Virus record (IMG/VR): IMGVR_UViG_3300020442_002423
Location: 1 to 49,190 of that record
Strand: one strand, 5' to 3'
From: a virus
DNA: 49,190 nucleotides
The notes under the pieces were generated by a model. It was not told the DNA's origin, ran no database searches, and saw nothing but the letters and a program-made list of their open reading frames with translations. Position numbers and translations under genes: made by a program. Of the stretch, positions 1-7,199 are shown piece after piece (the stretch's first letter is position 1; each line of letters opens with the position of its first letter).

Positions 1-844
1 AGCGCCAACCTCGCTCCATACATGCTTCGGCGACTTCTTTAACATTGAGGTTATATTCTTCCGAACGTCCGCCCAAAGGCATGAGATAGACTGGACATTC
101 AACTCCGGCTTCTTTATATGCTTCAACTGCTCTTGTAACTTCGTCAAAGTCATCATTAGTAGCGACAACAAACTTAAGATAAATGTCACTACCATTAACA
201 CTGCTATACTGACTAGCCACACTAGGCAAAATAGCAGTATCCCAAGGTTCTCCGCTAACTGCAAGTTTTGGGGAACAAGACCATGTGACTGCAAATCTGT
301 TTTGAGTGTTGAGATACTCGATGAAATCTTCTTTAAGATGTTGTGTAGTGTTTGTTTCAAATGTAACATTTTTCAAATCCCTCATGCGTGGATGTTCAAA
401 TAAATCGATGTACAATCGTTGCCACGCTAACAATGGTTCACCTCCGGTCATAATCAAATGTATATCCTGACCGTTGTTCATAGTCCATTTACCTTCTGGA
501 GTAAGTGAAAGTAAATGTTCTACTACATCATCCACTTCTGCAAGTTTATTGAAGTGTTTGAATTCTGGATAGATACTTGCATATGTATCACAGCCTGTGT
601 GAATAATAGGCAAGTCTTCAAATTTTTCTGTAGTCTTATGCACACCAGCGTCAAGTAGTGCTTTTACTTCTGCATTATATCTATTACCTTCTTTGTGTTG
701 TTCCCAACGATCTTTTTTAGTATCAACACCAAAGTTCATACAACGAAAGTTACAACCAAATGTACGTAAAAATACACTAGGTACTCCTACAAACTTTCCT
801 TCGCCTTGCACAGAATAAAATGCTTCTGAATAACGTAATTTCAT
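1..844 (-). CDS. queE: 7-carboxy-7-deazaguanine synthase QueE, 3' end cut by window
   Basis: Radical SAM enzyme that converts carboxytetrahydropterin to 7-carboxy-7-deazaguanine (CDG) in the preQ0 pathway. The reading frame starts at the ATG at 844, behind AGGAGT, and runs off the window edge after about 281 codons. The N-terminus has the QueE-like SVQGEG segment followed by the cluster motif FGCNFRCMNF, giving Cys31 and Cys35. Residue 38, which would be the third ligand of CX3CX2C, is Phe. A conserved-looking GCDTY puts another Cys at 85. MTGGEPLL is the SAM-binding GGE motif. With the QueD-like gene at 5225 and dpdA at 7196 it points to deazaguanine modification of phage DNA. It has its own consensus promoter at 864-892. 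Confidence 0.9.
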   Translation of the reverse strand, partial: MKLRYSEAFYSVQGEGKFVGVPSVFLRTFGCNFRCMNFGVDTKKDRWEQHKEGNRYNAEVKALLDAGVHKTTEKFEDLPIIHTGCDTYASIYPEFKHFNKLAEVDDVVEHLLSLTPEGKWTMNNGQDIHLIMTGGEPLLAWQRLYIDLFEHPRMRDLKNVTFETNTTQHLKEDFIEYLNTQNRFAVTWSCSPKLAVSGEPWDTAILPSVASQYSSVNGSDIYLKFVVATNDDFDEVTRAVEAYKEAGVECPVYLMPLGGRSEEYNLNVKEVAEACMERGWR

Positions 845-863
845 CTTAGTACTCCTATATTGT

Positions 864-892
864 AATATACAATATATTTAGGTTTTTGTCAA
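864..892 (-). promoter_or_regulatory. sigma-70 promoter for queE
   Basis: On the minus strand TTGACA (887-892) and TATATT (864-869) are separated by exactly 17 bp. The expected start site is near 857, giving a short leader that contains AGGAGT before the queE ATG at 844. The upstream part of the promoter overlaps the end of the preceding SGNH-like gene (stop 878-880). Confidence 0.8.
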
Positions 893-1696
893 GTGTTTTA
901 AGTATTTTTCTGCTATTAATTGGTGATATTGGTAGTTATAATGCTCTTGATCACTGGTAAAATACTTGCTATGATCAATTTGCTTGTTTTGAAAGTATGT
1001 TTCTACACTTTCACTAGCAACAACAGTTGTTTTGAGCGGTCCATAAAAATCCCACTTTTCTGGAAAAAATGTTCTTTCTCTCATCTTAAATAGGTACAAT
1101 GAAGCGGCATTATCTGTACAGATTCTATCCATTGCAAATACATCCTTGAAAAAATCTCTTTGTTCTAAATGTGTGTTTAGTTCAAAAAACAATTTAATTT
1201 GCATATAGTTAGATTCTCTAATATTAGGATTTGTAAGTCCATCTTCATAACTAAAACCTAAGCCTGGAAACTTATCATAATCTTCTTGAGTAGGTTTTTG
1301 ATACAATTGAAAGTAACCATTATCACTGATCGTTGCATCTAAATATCTATCAACAAGTTTATGTGTTCCTTCAAAATGTGTAAATTCATTTACAGGAACC
1401 ACATCAAGTTTCATTTGTTCATTAGCGCCAAGTATAAATCTATTTAGACTTGATAGTAGCACAAACACTTCGTCAATATCATCATACTTTTCAAACATTG
1501 ATTTGATCCAGTCAACATAACTTCTATTGTTAGCACCTGGCATAGCATATACTATAGCAGGCTTGTTATGTATTTCGCTGTATATTTCAGCATAGTTGTT
1601 TGCGTTCCATACTGAAAAACTGCCCGGACCTTGTTGTCCCGGAACAGTATCATAACCGCATGTATGACTGTCTCCAATAAAAAGTGTTCTTGCCAT
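878..1696 (-). CDS. SGNH/GDSL-hydrolase-like protein
   Basis: A 272-aa protein with an N-terminal beta strand followed by GDSH (Asp9-Ser10), the block I signature of SGNH hydrolases. A Gly/Asn-containing PGANNRSY segment near residue 54 could serve as the oxyanion block. A C-terminal DQEHYNYQYH segment near residue 250 could supply the catalytic Asp/His pair. Family members are esterases, deacylases or carbohydrate deacetylases; the substrate cannot be told from sequence. The start overlaps the stop of the upstream 63-aa gene as TAATG, so translation is probably coupled. A second, shorter SGNH-like gene lies at 14612-15190. Confidence 0.65.
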   Translation of the reverse strand: MARTLFIGDSHTCGYDTVPGQQGPGSFSVWNANNYAEIYSEIHNKPAIVYAMPGANNRSYVDWIKSMFEKYDDIDEVFVLLSSLNRFILGANEQMKLDVVPVNEFTHFEGTHKLVDRYLDATISDNGYFQLYQKPTQEDYDKFPGLGFSYEDGLTNPNIRESNYMQIKLFFELNTHLEQRDFFKDVFAMDRICTDNAASLYLFKMRERTFFPEKWDFYGPLKTTVVASESVETYFQNKQIDHSKYFTSDQEHYNYQYHQLIAEKYLKHLTKT

Positions 1697-1887
1697 TAAA
1701 AGTCTATTTCTCTACCTTTGCTTTCCCAAGTATCGTAACGTGTTGGTTCTGCACCTTTCGGTCCGCCATGTTCTTTTTGTTTCTCACGTTCCCTATACTC
1801 AGCTAATTTTTGCTTGTATTGTTCTTCAGTAAGTGCATGCCAACCTATGCATTTTCCAGTTGGCGATCTTCCGCATCCGCAGGCCAT
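1696..1887 (-). CDS. small CDGSH-like cysteine protein
   Basis: A 63-aa protein whose first 20 residues carry CGCGRSPTGKCIGWH. This resembles the 3Cys-1His cluster motif of CDGSH iron-sulfur proteins (C-x-C-x2-S-x3-P-x-C-D-G-x-H). It is one residue shorter between Ser and the third Cys, and Asp is replaced by Ile. The remainder is charged and Lys/Glu-rich, probably helical. I do not know a function. A mononuclear zinc or [2Fe-2S] site is possible. It overlaps the HIT gene by 43 nt and is coupled to the SGNH-like gene through TAATG. Confidence 0.7.
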   Translation of the reverse strand: MACGCGRSPTGKCIGWHALTEEQYKQKLAEYREREKQKEHGGPKGAEPTRYDTWESKGREIDF

Positions 1888-2231
1888 AATCTATAATTTC
1901 CTTTCTCTGGTATAACGTGTCGCACTCCCCCTCTTGGATCGTCCATATCTCCTTTTCGACGTGGAATAAGATGAACGTGTGGATAGTCTACAGTTTGTCC
2001 TGCACTTTCTCCACAATTTTGTCCAATGTTAAATGCATCACAGTAACCTGATTGTGTCCAGTCATATCCCCAAGCATAAGCGGCTTTATAACATTTTTCC
2101 AAATGTTGCCAATCTTGTTCTTTTGGCACAAAAAGAATATGTCCTTCTGTAACAGGATATGCATCTTTGAACACTGTGTAATCTCTAGTGTCGATTACTA
2201 TGTCTTTCCAAGGTGTTTGTGAATAATCCAT
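1845..2231 (-). CDS. HIT-family nucleotide hydrolase/transferase
   Basis: A 128-aa histidine-triad protein. VTEGHILFVPK (residues 27-37) and the active-site segment YPHVHLIPRR (83-92) match bacterial HIT proteins, which cleave nucleoside phosphoramidates or dinucleoside polyphosphates. Aligned from IPR backwards, the last two histidines are His85 (catalytic position) and His87, while the first triad position is Tyr83. SD-like AAGGACAG precedes the ATG. Its place between a phosphoribosyltransferase, an oxygenase and queE suggests nucleotide-related work, which is an inference. Confidence 0.85.
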   Translation of the reverse strand: MDYSQTPWKDIVIDTRDYTVFKDAYPVTEGHILFVPKEQDWQHLEKCYKAAYAWGYDWTQSGYCDAFNIGQNCGESAGQTVDYPHVHLIPRRKGDMDDPRGGVRHVIPEKGNYRLWPADAEDRQLENA

Positions 2232-2239
2232 AACTGTCC

Positions 2240-2824
2240 TTACTTTGTTGACAGATTAAAACTAATTGTAATTCTTTCACTGTCTTTGTTTTGTTGTTCT
2301 ACAGTATGTTTTAAGAAAGCAGGAAATAAAAGAAGTCTACCAGTTTTAGGCATAATACTAAATGTAGGAGTATTGTATTCGTTGTTTTCTTTAAATCCTA
2401 ACCAAGGCCAATTAGACTCTTTATTACTATCAAAGAATGTAATAAAAGCATCATCTTCTTGTGCCTGCACATAATAAACGCCACTCCATGTTGCAGGTAA
2501 ATGATTGTGTATTGGATGAAAACTATGCTTTCTATTAATACTGAACCAACTGCCTACAAGCATAACATCATTACTTGCGGCTAAACTTTGTGTTGCTTCT
2601 CTACCTCTATCTAAAATAAATTGCTTTAAATCTGCACATTCATCAAAGTTTAATGCATTTGTATCTGGATGATAATTTGTATATCCTCCATGTGTATAAG
2701 GTGCTGGATTCTTGTCGTTCTTTTCAATTTCTAATAATTTAGGCACTATTGCTTCTCTAAGTTTTTCTGCGCCTTCGTATTCTGTACCAAACAAAGGTAC
2801 AGGAAATAAATTCATTCTATCCAT
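2240..2824 (-). CDS. 2OG-Fe(II) oxygenase-like protein (TIGR02466 type)
   Basis: A 194-aa protein resembling the phage 2-oxoglutarate/Fe(II) oxygenase family. It has an N-terminal FPVPLFGTEY segment, a central HPIHNHLPATWSGVYYV strand supplying metal-binding His, and a C-terminal LLLFPAFLKHTVEQ followed by SERITISFN, giving the distal His and the 2OG-binding Arg. Substrates of phage members are unknown. The ATG at 2824 overlaps the end of the phosphoribosyltransferase by 8 nt; an internal ATG at 2815 is an alternative start. It is one of three 2OG-oxygenase-like genes in the window. Confidence 0.75.
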   Translation of the reverse strand: MDRMNLFPVPLFGTEYEGAEKLREAIVPKLLEIEKNDKNPAPYTHGGYTNYHPDTNALNFDECADLKQFILDRGREATQSLAASNDVMLVGSWFSINRKHSFHPIHNHLPATWSGVYYVQAQEDDAFITFFDSNKESNWPWLGFKENNEYNTPTFSIMPKTGRLLLFPAFLKHTVEQQNKDSERITISFNLSTK

Positions 2825-3347
2825 ATTGTGCTACATTCTCCCAAGGGTAAACCAGCCAAACATCTTCTTCGGCTTTGTTAATTTCGTGTACAGTATAATT
2901 TACCATTTGAAAGTCACTTGCACCGTTATCTGTGAGTGTTGCAAATCTTACATTATTACCCCATACATTATTCCATGCTTCGTTATCAGGTAAACAACCA
3001 CTTTGCCAATCTTTTTTAATCCAATTAAACGTAGCACCAGTGTCATTAATATCATCTACAATTAGAATATTTTTTCCTTGTCCTCCTGTATCTTGTCCAG
3101 GATAACCTAAAGCATCTTCTGCCATCCAAAAATTACTTTCACTGTCTCTATTGTCATCTCTTAAACTAACTTTAAGTGCTTCACAACGAATACCTGTCAT
3201 GTTACTAATAATAGTTGCAGGAACATTACCACCACGTGTAATACCAATAATATAATCAGGACGCCAATTGTCTACATACATTTGATTCATAATACTAACG
3301 CACATTTTCTCAATGTCTTGCCAAGTATAAAAATGTTTCTTAATCAT
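2817..3347 (-). CDS. phosphoribosyltransferase-family protein
   Basis: A 176-aa PRTase type I fold. DYIIGITRGGNVPA near the N-terminus is the usual beta-strand and PPi loop. NILIVDDINDTGAT is the diagnostic PRPP-binding motif, as in xanthine/hypoxanthine PRTases. It may salvage a purine base or act on a modified base; the neighbouring deazaguanine genes make the latter worth considering but unproven. The reading frame extends upstream to 3398. The ATG at 3347 (MIKKHFYTW) is preferred because it gives an 8-nt overlap with the upstream gene, like its neighbours, and begins at the conserved domain. Confidence 0.82.
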   Translation of the reverse strand: MIKKHFYTWQDIEKMCVSIMNQMYVDNWRPDYIIGITRGGNVPATIISNMTGIRCEALKVSLRDDNRDSESNFWMAEDALGYPGQDTGGQGKNILIVDDINDTGATFNWIKKDWQSGCLPDNEAWNNVWGNNVRFATLTDNGASDFQMVNYTVHEINKAEEDVWLVYPWENVAQYG

Positions 3348-3564
3348 TTTTGTATTCCATATCTGTTTTAATTTCATCACCTTGCTTATCTTCGGCAATC
3401 AGTTTTGCCATACTTTGTATATCGTCAAGTATGTTTTGGCATGCTACTTTGTCATATTTTTTATCACTTAGTTCACTGTATTGGTTTCTAAGCCTATGTA
3501 ATTCTAGTGCTTTGTCGTGCATTACATTAATACGTTTAATAAGTTCTTCAATTGAATGTAGCAT
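3340..3564 (-). CDS. small helical hypothetical protein
   Basis: A 74-aa charged protein, rich in Leu, Lys and Glu, consistent with a helical hairpin or coiled coil, with no enzyme motif. A perfect AAGGAGG Shine-Dalgarno sequence lies just upstream of the ATG. It overlaps the phosphoribosyltransferase start by 8 nt. I do not recognise it; similar small proteins are common filler in T4-like marine phage early regions. Confidence 0.65.
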   Translation of the reverse strand: MLHSIEELIKRINVMHDKALELHRLRNQYSELSDKKYDKVACQNILDDIQSMAKLIAEDKQGDEIKTDMEYKND

Positions 3565-3573
3565 ATTTCCTCC

Positions 3574-3960
3574 TTAAAATGGGATGTCGTCGTCCAGCCC
3601 TTCTGCTTTTAATTTACCTTTGTAGTCTTGCTCACACATCTTATACATACTTTTGAATTTGTCATAAACAATACCCAATGCAGGATACTCATTACACATT
3701 TCATCTATTTTATGCACACTTGGCATAGTATCTACAAAGTCTTTATTATAAAAGTCACTACCTAGATCAAATGTTACTGTATCGTCATATGTAGGACTTG
3801 TCAGTGTGATTGTACTATCACTGGTATAAGAAGTATCAAAATCTAAAGAAGTGCTTGTAATACTTATTGGTGTTGTGTCGGTATCTCCTATACTAATAGT
3901 ATACTCAGGAGTAATACTACCTACTGTTGCTCCAGGTGGATAAGGTTTTTTATCAGTCAT
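3574..3960 (-). CDS. conserved marine-phage hypothetical protein
   Basis: A 128-aa protein with two parts. The Ser/Thr/Asp-rich N-terminal half (residues 1-70) looks like beta strands. The C-terminal half is helical, with Cys residues in DEMCNEYP and YKMCEQDYKG. The reading frame opens further upstream, at 4071. The ATG at 3960 is chosen because it forms an 8-nt overlap (ATGACTGA) with the glycosyltransferase stop, the junction type seen repeatedly here. Function unknown. Confidence 0.65.
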   Translation of the reverse strand: MTDKKPYPPGATVGSITPEYTISIGDTDTTPISITSTSLDFDTSYTSDSTITLTSPTYDDTVTFDLGSDFYNKDFVDTMPSVHKIDEMCNEYPALGIVYDKFKSMYKMCEQDYKGKLKAEGLDDDIPF

Positions 3961-4999
3961 TATTAATTGCTCCATATAATGCTGTACCACTAAAAAATTC
4001 TTTATTAAGTTTTGTAACCTGTTTGGAGAGTGACGGTAGATAGTCTGTGTAGTTTTCCATATAGTGTTCAATTTTTTTCATTACCTCTCCGCGATATTTG
4101 GTGTATGCACTGTAGTCTTCTGTCCATGCACTTGGATATTTAAATTCTGTTAATGCCATTTCACTGTAACTAAGTCTATCAGGCACCATAGGAATAGTAT
4201 CTACAAGAGCACCTTCATACCAACTGATACCTAGTGTTTCTTGCAGGTTAGCACTAAACACTAATTTTGCTTCACCTAATAAGTTATGATATTCATTTTT
4301 GCTTAGTGTTTGTTCTTGACATACTACAAATTCATATTGTGGAAGTTGATGTTTAAGATCTCTAAAAATATCAACTTGTTTCTCTGGAGCAACACGATGT
4401 GGAAATAAAATTAGATCACGCTTCTCCATACCTTTGTAACTATCTAAACTAGTACGCAAATACTCCATAGGCCAGCCAACACGATGTGTTTTACTGTCAT
4501 CAATGTCTAAACTTTCTGCAAACAAATCTATATGAAACTCACTTGCAAAAAAGTTATCATCATAACATTCATACATTGATTGTTCTGCATGACGTACCCA
4601 AGGCTTATCACCAATTAGTCTGCCCAAGAAATCTTGTGGGTCATAACTACCAGCATGCCAGAGGCCACCAATGCTAACGTCAACACCCAATAGCTCTGCC
4701 ATGTAACGTAATTGTATAACTGTAGGATTCCAGGCATCAGTATATAAAAAATAATCGCCATTCTTGACTTCACCATTACAGAACATTTCTCCTATTTGTT
4801 CTAACTGTTTACTTTTATAAACATTAGTCCCGCCAAAGTTGAGAAACGCCCCAGGCGTTGTTGCCTGAGGTGTATCTCCTCCACTAATAACTACTACTTC
4901 ATTATTTGTAGCTCTACGCAGTTGACGTGGAAGATGTTCTTTCCACTGCTTGGTATAGCGTGTGTCTACTGCTTCGATGTCTACAATATAGATAGTCAT
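3953..4999 (-). CDS. GT-B-like glycosyltransferase
   Basis: A 348-aa protein. The second half looks like the nucleotide-sugar domain of GT4-type glycosyltransferases: LILFPHRVAPEKQ, then a Rossmann strand, then LGEAKLVFSANLQETLGISWYEGALVD, where the Glu-rich segment normally contacts the donor. The N-terminal half contains GGTNVYKSKQLEQIGEMF and a YFLYTDAWNP strand. It could glycosylate DNA, a virion protein or a host envelope polymer; nothing here decides which. The nucleotide-sugar genes at 9.7-11.6 kb may supply donors. Its start follows a 70-aa gene with SD GGAGGAAC overlapping that gene's stop. Confidence 0.75.
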   Translation of the reverse strand: MTIYIVDIEAVDTRYTKQWKEHLPRQLRRATNNEVVVISGGDTPQATTPGAFLNFGGTNVYKSKQLEQIGEMFCNGEVKNGDYFLYTDAWNPTVIQLRYMAELLGVDVSIGGLWHAGSYDPQDFLGRLIGDKPWVRHAEQSMYECYDDNFFASEFHIDLFAESLDIDDSKTHRVGWPMEYLRTSLDSYKGMEKRDLILFPHRVAPEKQVDIFRDLKHQLPQYEFVVCQEQTLSKNEYHNLLGEAKLVFSANLQETLGISWYEGALVDTIPMVPDRLSYSEMALTEFKYPSAWTEDYSAYTKYRGEVMKKIEHYMENYTDYLPSLSKQVTKLNKEFFSGTALYGAINND

Positions 5000-5212
5000 T
5001 TAGTTCCTCCGATTATTAAACTTCCGTCCTGCATTACGAGACTTTGCTCGCATCCAGCCTTGCCATTTCTGATAAGACTGCCAGTTAGAGTCTTCTTTAT
5101 TATAAAGTGCTTTTTCATTAAACACTTTACCTTCGAAGCGACAATAGTCGCGGTAACGGTCCAAATCGTTGAATACTTTAGTATACGCTTCACGATTGAA
5201 TTCGATAGCCAT
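5000..5212 (-). CDS. small basic hypothetical protein
   Basis: A 70-aa protein rich in Arg, Lys, Asn and aromatic residues (YRDYCRFEGK, WQSYQKWQGWMR), ending in a basic tail. SD-like AAGGAAC precedes the ATG. The last codons form the Shine-Dalgarno sequence of the glycosyltransferase that follows. A second frame across the same bases (4996-5232) is judged a shadow because its composition is unlike phage proteins here. Function unknown. Confidence 0.6.
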   Translation of the reverse strand: MAIEFNREAYTKVFNDLDRYRDYCRFEGKVFNEKALYNKEDSNWQSYQKWQGWMRAKSRNAGRKFNNRRN

Positions 5213-5224
5213 TTGTTTTGTTCC

Positions 5225-5773
5225 TTATACATTAGGGTGGGGGTAAAAAATGTTACAGCCGTTTTCGCCGTCTTCGGCTACTTCTATTTCTACAAATCGG
5301 CCTGGGTATTTTGCAGAAATCTTTTCATACAATTCGTCCGCGATCATTTCGCACGACTTGTAATCTAAAAGAAGCACCTCACCGTCGGTTGAGCCCGACT
5401 CCTTGCTTCCTTCAGTATTTGCTCCTGAATAGAGTCGTTCGAGCCATCTCTTGAATTGGATGAACTCGATATCTCTATCGTTGTGCCACACTTGAATGCG
5501 CACCCTGAAGTGAAAAATATGACGATGAGGATAGCCAAGGAATGACACATCATCCCAATCGCCTGTTTTAAGTTTTGGATCATCTAAAGCCGCCGGATAC
5601 TTGTGGATACCTTCTTTTTTAAAGGTTACCCATATAGATCTATTTACCTTATTTTCCATATAAATTTTTTTATCTTCTTCTCTCATCATACGCAACATAC
5701 CTTCATAATATCTTTCATTTTTATTAATTGTTTCATTCATTATACGCTCATTTAATAACTTTGTCAAGGCCAT
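5225..5773 (-). CDS. divergent QueD/6-PTPS-like T-fold protein
   Basis: A 182-aa protein I align by eye to QueD (6-carboxytetrahydropterin synthase). Zn ligands are His57 in GIHKYP, and His83 and His85 in YPHRHIFHFRVRI (QueD: AHRLP and HGHSFMVRLEI). DIEFIQFK matches the QueD IIDF segment. SCEMIADEL matches TSEVLAKWI, and the C-terminal VEIEVAEDGENGC matches VMVKETCTAGC. The QueD catalytic Cys lies four residues before the first His of HxH and is Leu79 here. A role in deazaguanine synthesis with QueE and DpdA is likely but the chemistry may differ. The ATG at 5773 has SD GGAG. A promoter at 5739-5767 inside the frame suggests that a shorter form starting at 5698, 5689 or 5659 may be the main product. 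Confidence 0.6.
   Translation of the reverse strand: MALTKLLNERIMNETINKNERYYEGMLRMMREEDKKIYMENKVNRSIWVTFKKEGIHKYPAALDDPKLKTGDWDDVSFLGYPHRHIFHFRVRIQVWHNDRDIEFIQFKRWLERLYSGANTEGSKESGSTDGEVLLLDYKSCEMIADELYEKISAKYPGRFVEIEVAEDGENGCNIFYPHPNV
5739..5767 (-). promoter_or_regulatory. perfect sigma-70 promoter inside the QueD-like ORF start
   Basis: Minus-strand TTGACA (5762-5767) and TATAAT (5739-5744) with a 17-bp spacer match consensus at every hexamer base. The start site would be near 5732, inside the N-terminal extension of the QueD-like frame and over the end of the upstream gene. Transcripts from it lack the ATG at 5773, so they would need a downstream ATG. Confidence 0.8.
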
Positions 5774-6266
5774 ACTTACTCCAATCTGTGAACTTTTCTT
5801 TGTCCATCAAATCGTGCAAACTATGACACCAAACACCTGGATTGCTTGCCTTAAAGTCTTTATCGTCAATCTTCAACATAGTGTTGTAGTTCCACTGTTT
5901 CACGTAAGGCAATGGAACGCGGATTTGTGGGATAAAGTTATCAAATTCATTTAGTGGTCCTTCTAAAAGTTCTTCAGCAAGTCCAACTGGTATATCTAAG
6001 GAGCAAAGATATCCTTCATGTAAAAATTCAGAAATCATTGTTTCCCAATTTGACCATTCTGTGTCTGATGTAGGATTAAAACTATGATTTGCACCAAAGA
6101 AAATGTGTTTGCATTTGTTTTCATTGTAGTAATGTAACAAAGTTTTCATGTCCTGGATGCCATCTACAAAAAGTGTTTGCAAACCATATGCAGGAGTTTT
6201 TTCAACTTCTACACCTGTAAATAGAGTAGGTGTATCTAAACTGCCTTGATCATAATCACGTTTCAT
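5748..6266 (-). CDS. conserved hypothetical, deazaguanine-region protein
   Basis: A 172-aa protein with TLFTGVEVEKTPAYGLQTLF near the N-terminus, an IFFGANHSFNP segment, a LCSLDIPVG strand and a FIPQIRVPLPYVKQW segment. Strand-helix alternation suggests an alpha/beta fold, possibly a barrel half. I do not recognise the family. It sits directly upstream of the QueD-like gene, in the queE-dpdA interval, so a role linked to modified-base synthesis is possible. The start overlaps the preceding 58-aa gene as ATGA. Confidence 0.65.
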   Translation of the reverse strand: MKRDYDQGSLDTPTLFTGVEVEKTPAYGLQTLFVDGIQDMKTLLHYYNENKCKHIFFGANHSFNPTSDTEWSNWETMISEFLHEGYLCSLDIPVGLAEELLEGPLNEFDNFIPQIRVPLPYVKQWNYNTMLKIDDKDFKASNPGVWCHSLHDLMDKEKFTDWSKYGLDKVIK

Positions 6267-6439
6267 CTGCCTAAAAACCTCTTCGCGGCATTAATTGGGT
6301 TACGTAAGCCTTCATAAGTATCATCAATAAAATCAATATGTTTACTAAGTTTAGCTTCTAGTTTGTCTAAAGTCAACTGTATTTTGTCAACTTTGTGTTC
6401 TAGTTTTTCCAATTTGTCTTTGATCTCTTTATTCGTCAT
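6263..6439 (-). CDS. 58-aa coiled-coil protein
   Basis: A short frame read directly from the sequence. It starts MTNKEIKDKLEKLEHKVDKI, with hydrophobic heptad spacing over about 40 residues, and ends NAAKRFLGR. It nests between neighbours: 11-nt overlap with the upstream 53-aa gene and an ATGA overlap with the gene at 5748. The coiled-coil pattern and coupled junctions support it as real. Function unknown. Confidence 0.6.
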   Translation of the reverse strand: MTNKEIKDKLEKLEHKVDKIQLTLDKLEAKLSKHIDFIDDTYEGLRNPINAAKRFLGR

Positions 6440-6590
6440 CTTCGTCTCTTTTAATATGCTGATAATCTAAGTATTGTGAACACCATTCATAAAATGCTCT
6501 ATCTGTGTTAGGCCAACACTCTGCAAAAATTTTATCTTTGCGATGTTCTTTGAATTCTTTTCTTACTTCTTTTTCAGTCAGCTTATTCAT
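6429..6590 (-). CDS. 53-aa hypothetical protein
   Basis: A short frame from the ATG at 6590 with basic N-terminal residues (MNKLTEKEVRKEFKEHRK), a Cys/Trp-containing middle (FAECWPNTDRAFYEWC) and an acidic end. It overlaps the PsiE-like gene by 8 nt and the next small gene by 11 nt, the same arrangement as other real junctions. The upstream GAGGAAA can act as SD. Function unknown. Confidence 0.55.
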   Translation of the reverse strand: MNKLTEKEVRKEFKEHRKDKIFAECWPNTDRAFYEWCSQYLDYQHIKRDEDDE

Positions 6591-6999
6591 TTTCCTCCCG
6601 AATTTTTTGTTTTTCTAAACTTAATTTGTCTTTCAAGCTCATTACATATGCCGCGGCCGCTAATACTGCAATAGCACCTGCTTCAGCAATAAGCATCCAT
6701 GGATCTGCTTCTTTTGAATGGAGCACAATTAACCTGCACAGTGCAGTCATAGCAATAATGATAGGCAGTGTAACAGGTATTCTGTTGCTGATGTAAAATG
6801 CTCCTACCATACCTACTATCTCTGCATAGATGAACAGTAAGAACAAGTCACCTAGTTCTACTTTCATATTGATTAACATGTTGTATACATCAACACCAGC
6901 GGCGAACATAGTAAGTGCGCCAATAACACCAAGGAGAAGTTTTTCACTCCAAAATGTAGTCCAATGTAATTTTTTATCTATATTAGTAAGTTTTTTCAT
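6583..6999 (-). CDS. PsiE-like phosphate-starvation membrane protein
   Basis: A 138-aa inner-membrane protein with four predicted hydrophobic segments, starting near LLLGVIGALTMFAAGVDVY, LGDLFLLFIYAEIVGMVGAF, TLPIIIAMTALCRLIVL and MLIAEAGAIAVLAAAAYVM, then a charged cytoplasmic tail. Order, loop lengths and the LFLLFIYAEIVGM signature match PsiE (phosphate-starvation-inducible E), whose biochemical role is unknown. With phoH it is a second phosphate-stress-type gene in the window. Confidence 0.75.
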   Translation of the reverse strand: MKKLTNIDKKLHWTTFWSEKLLLGVIGALTMFAAGVDVYNMLINMKVELGDLFLLFIYAEIVGMVGAFYISNRIPVTLPIIIAMTALCRLIVLHSKEADPWMLIAEAGAIAVLAAAAYVMSLKDKLSLEKQKIREENE

Positions 7000-7199
7000 T
7001 GTAGTGATTTAAGTTCCGTTTCTAATCTATGAATTTCATCTTTAAGCCATAATTTAGCAGTTTTCTTTCTATTAATTTTTTCATCTGTAGCAAAGTTATT
7101 ATATAACTTTTTTACTTCATCGTCAAGTGCTCTATGTTTCCGATATAACTCTTGTAAATGTACTGCAAGTTTTTCATGTCTCTCAGTGAAATCACTCAT
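6996..7199 (-). CDS. DUF465/YdcH-like helical hairpin protein
   Basis: A 67-aa protein with the DUF465 pattern: an N-terminal helix, the KHRALDDEVKKL turn, and a C-terminal KKTAKLWLKDEIHRLETEL helix. Family members are small cytoplasmic helical proteins of unknown role. It overlaps dpdA upstream and the PsiE-like gene downstream by 4 nt each (ATGA type), so it is translated as part of the dpdA operon. Confidence 0.75.
   Translation of the reverse strand: MSDFTERHEKLAVHLQELYRKHRALDDEVKKLYNNFATDEKINRKKTAKLWLKDEIHRLETELKSLQ

Noticed and set aside
4996-5232. 78-aa frame overlapping the 70-aa gene at 5000-5212
   Set aside because: Same strand, other frame. The 70-aa frame has an SD, ends at the glycosyltransferase SD, and has phage-like composition.
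5365-5583. Minus-strand frame with a hydrophobic stretch and a lipobox-like SGC
   Set aside because: It lies wholly in another frame of the QueD-like gene, whose motifs are convincing. No SD or independent support.
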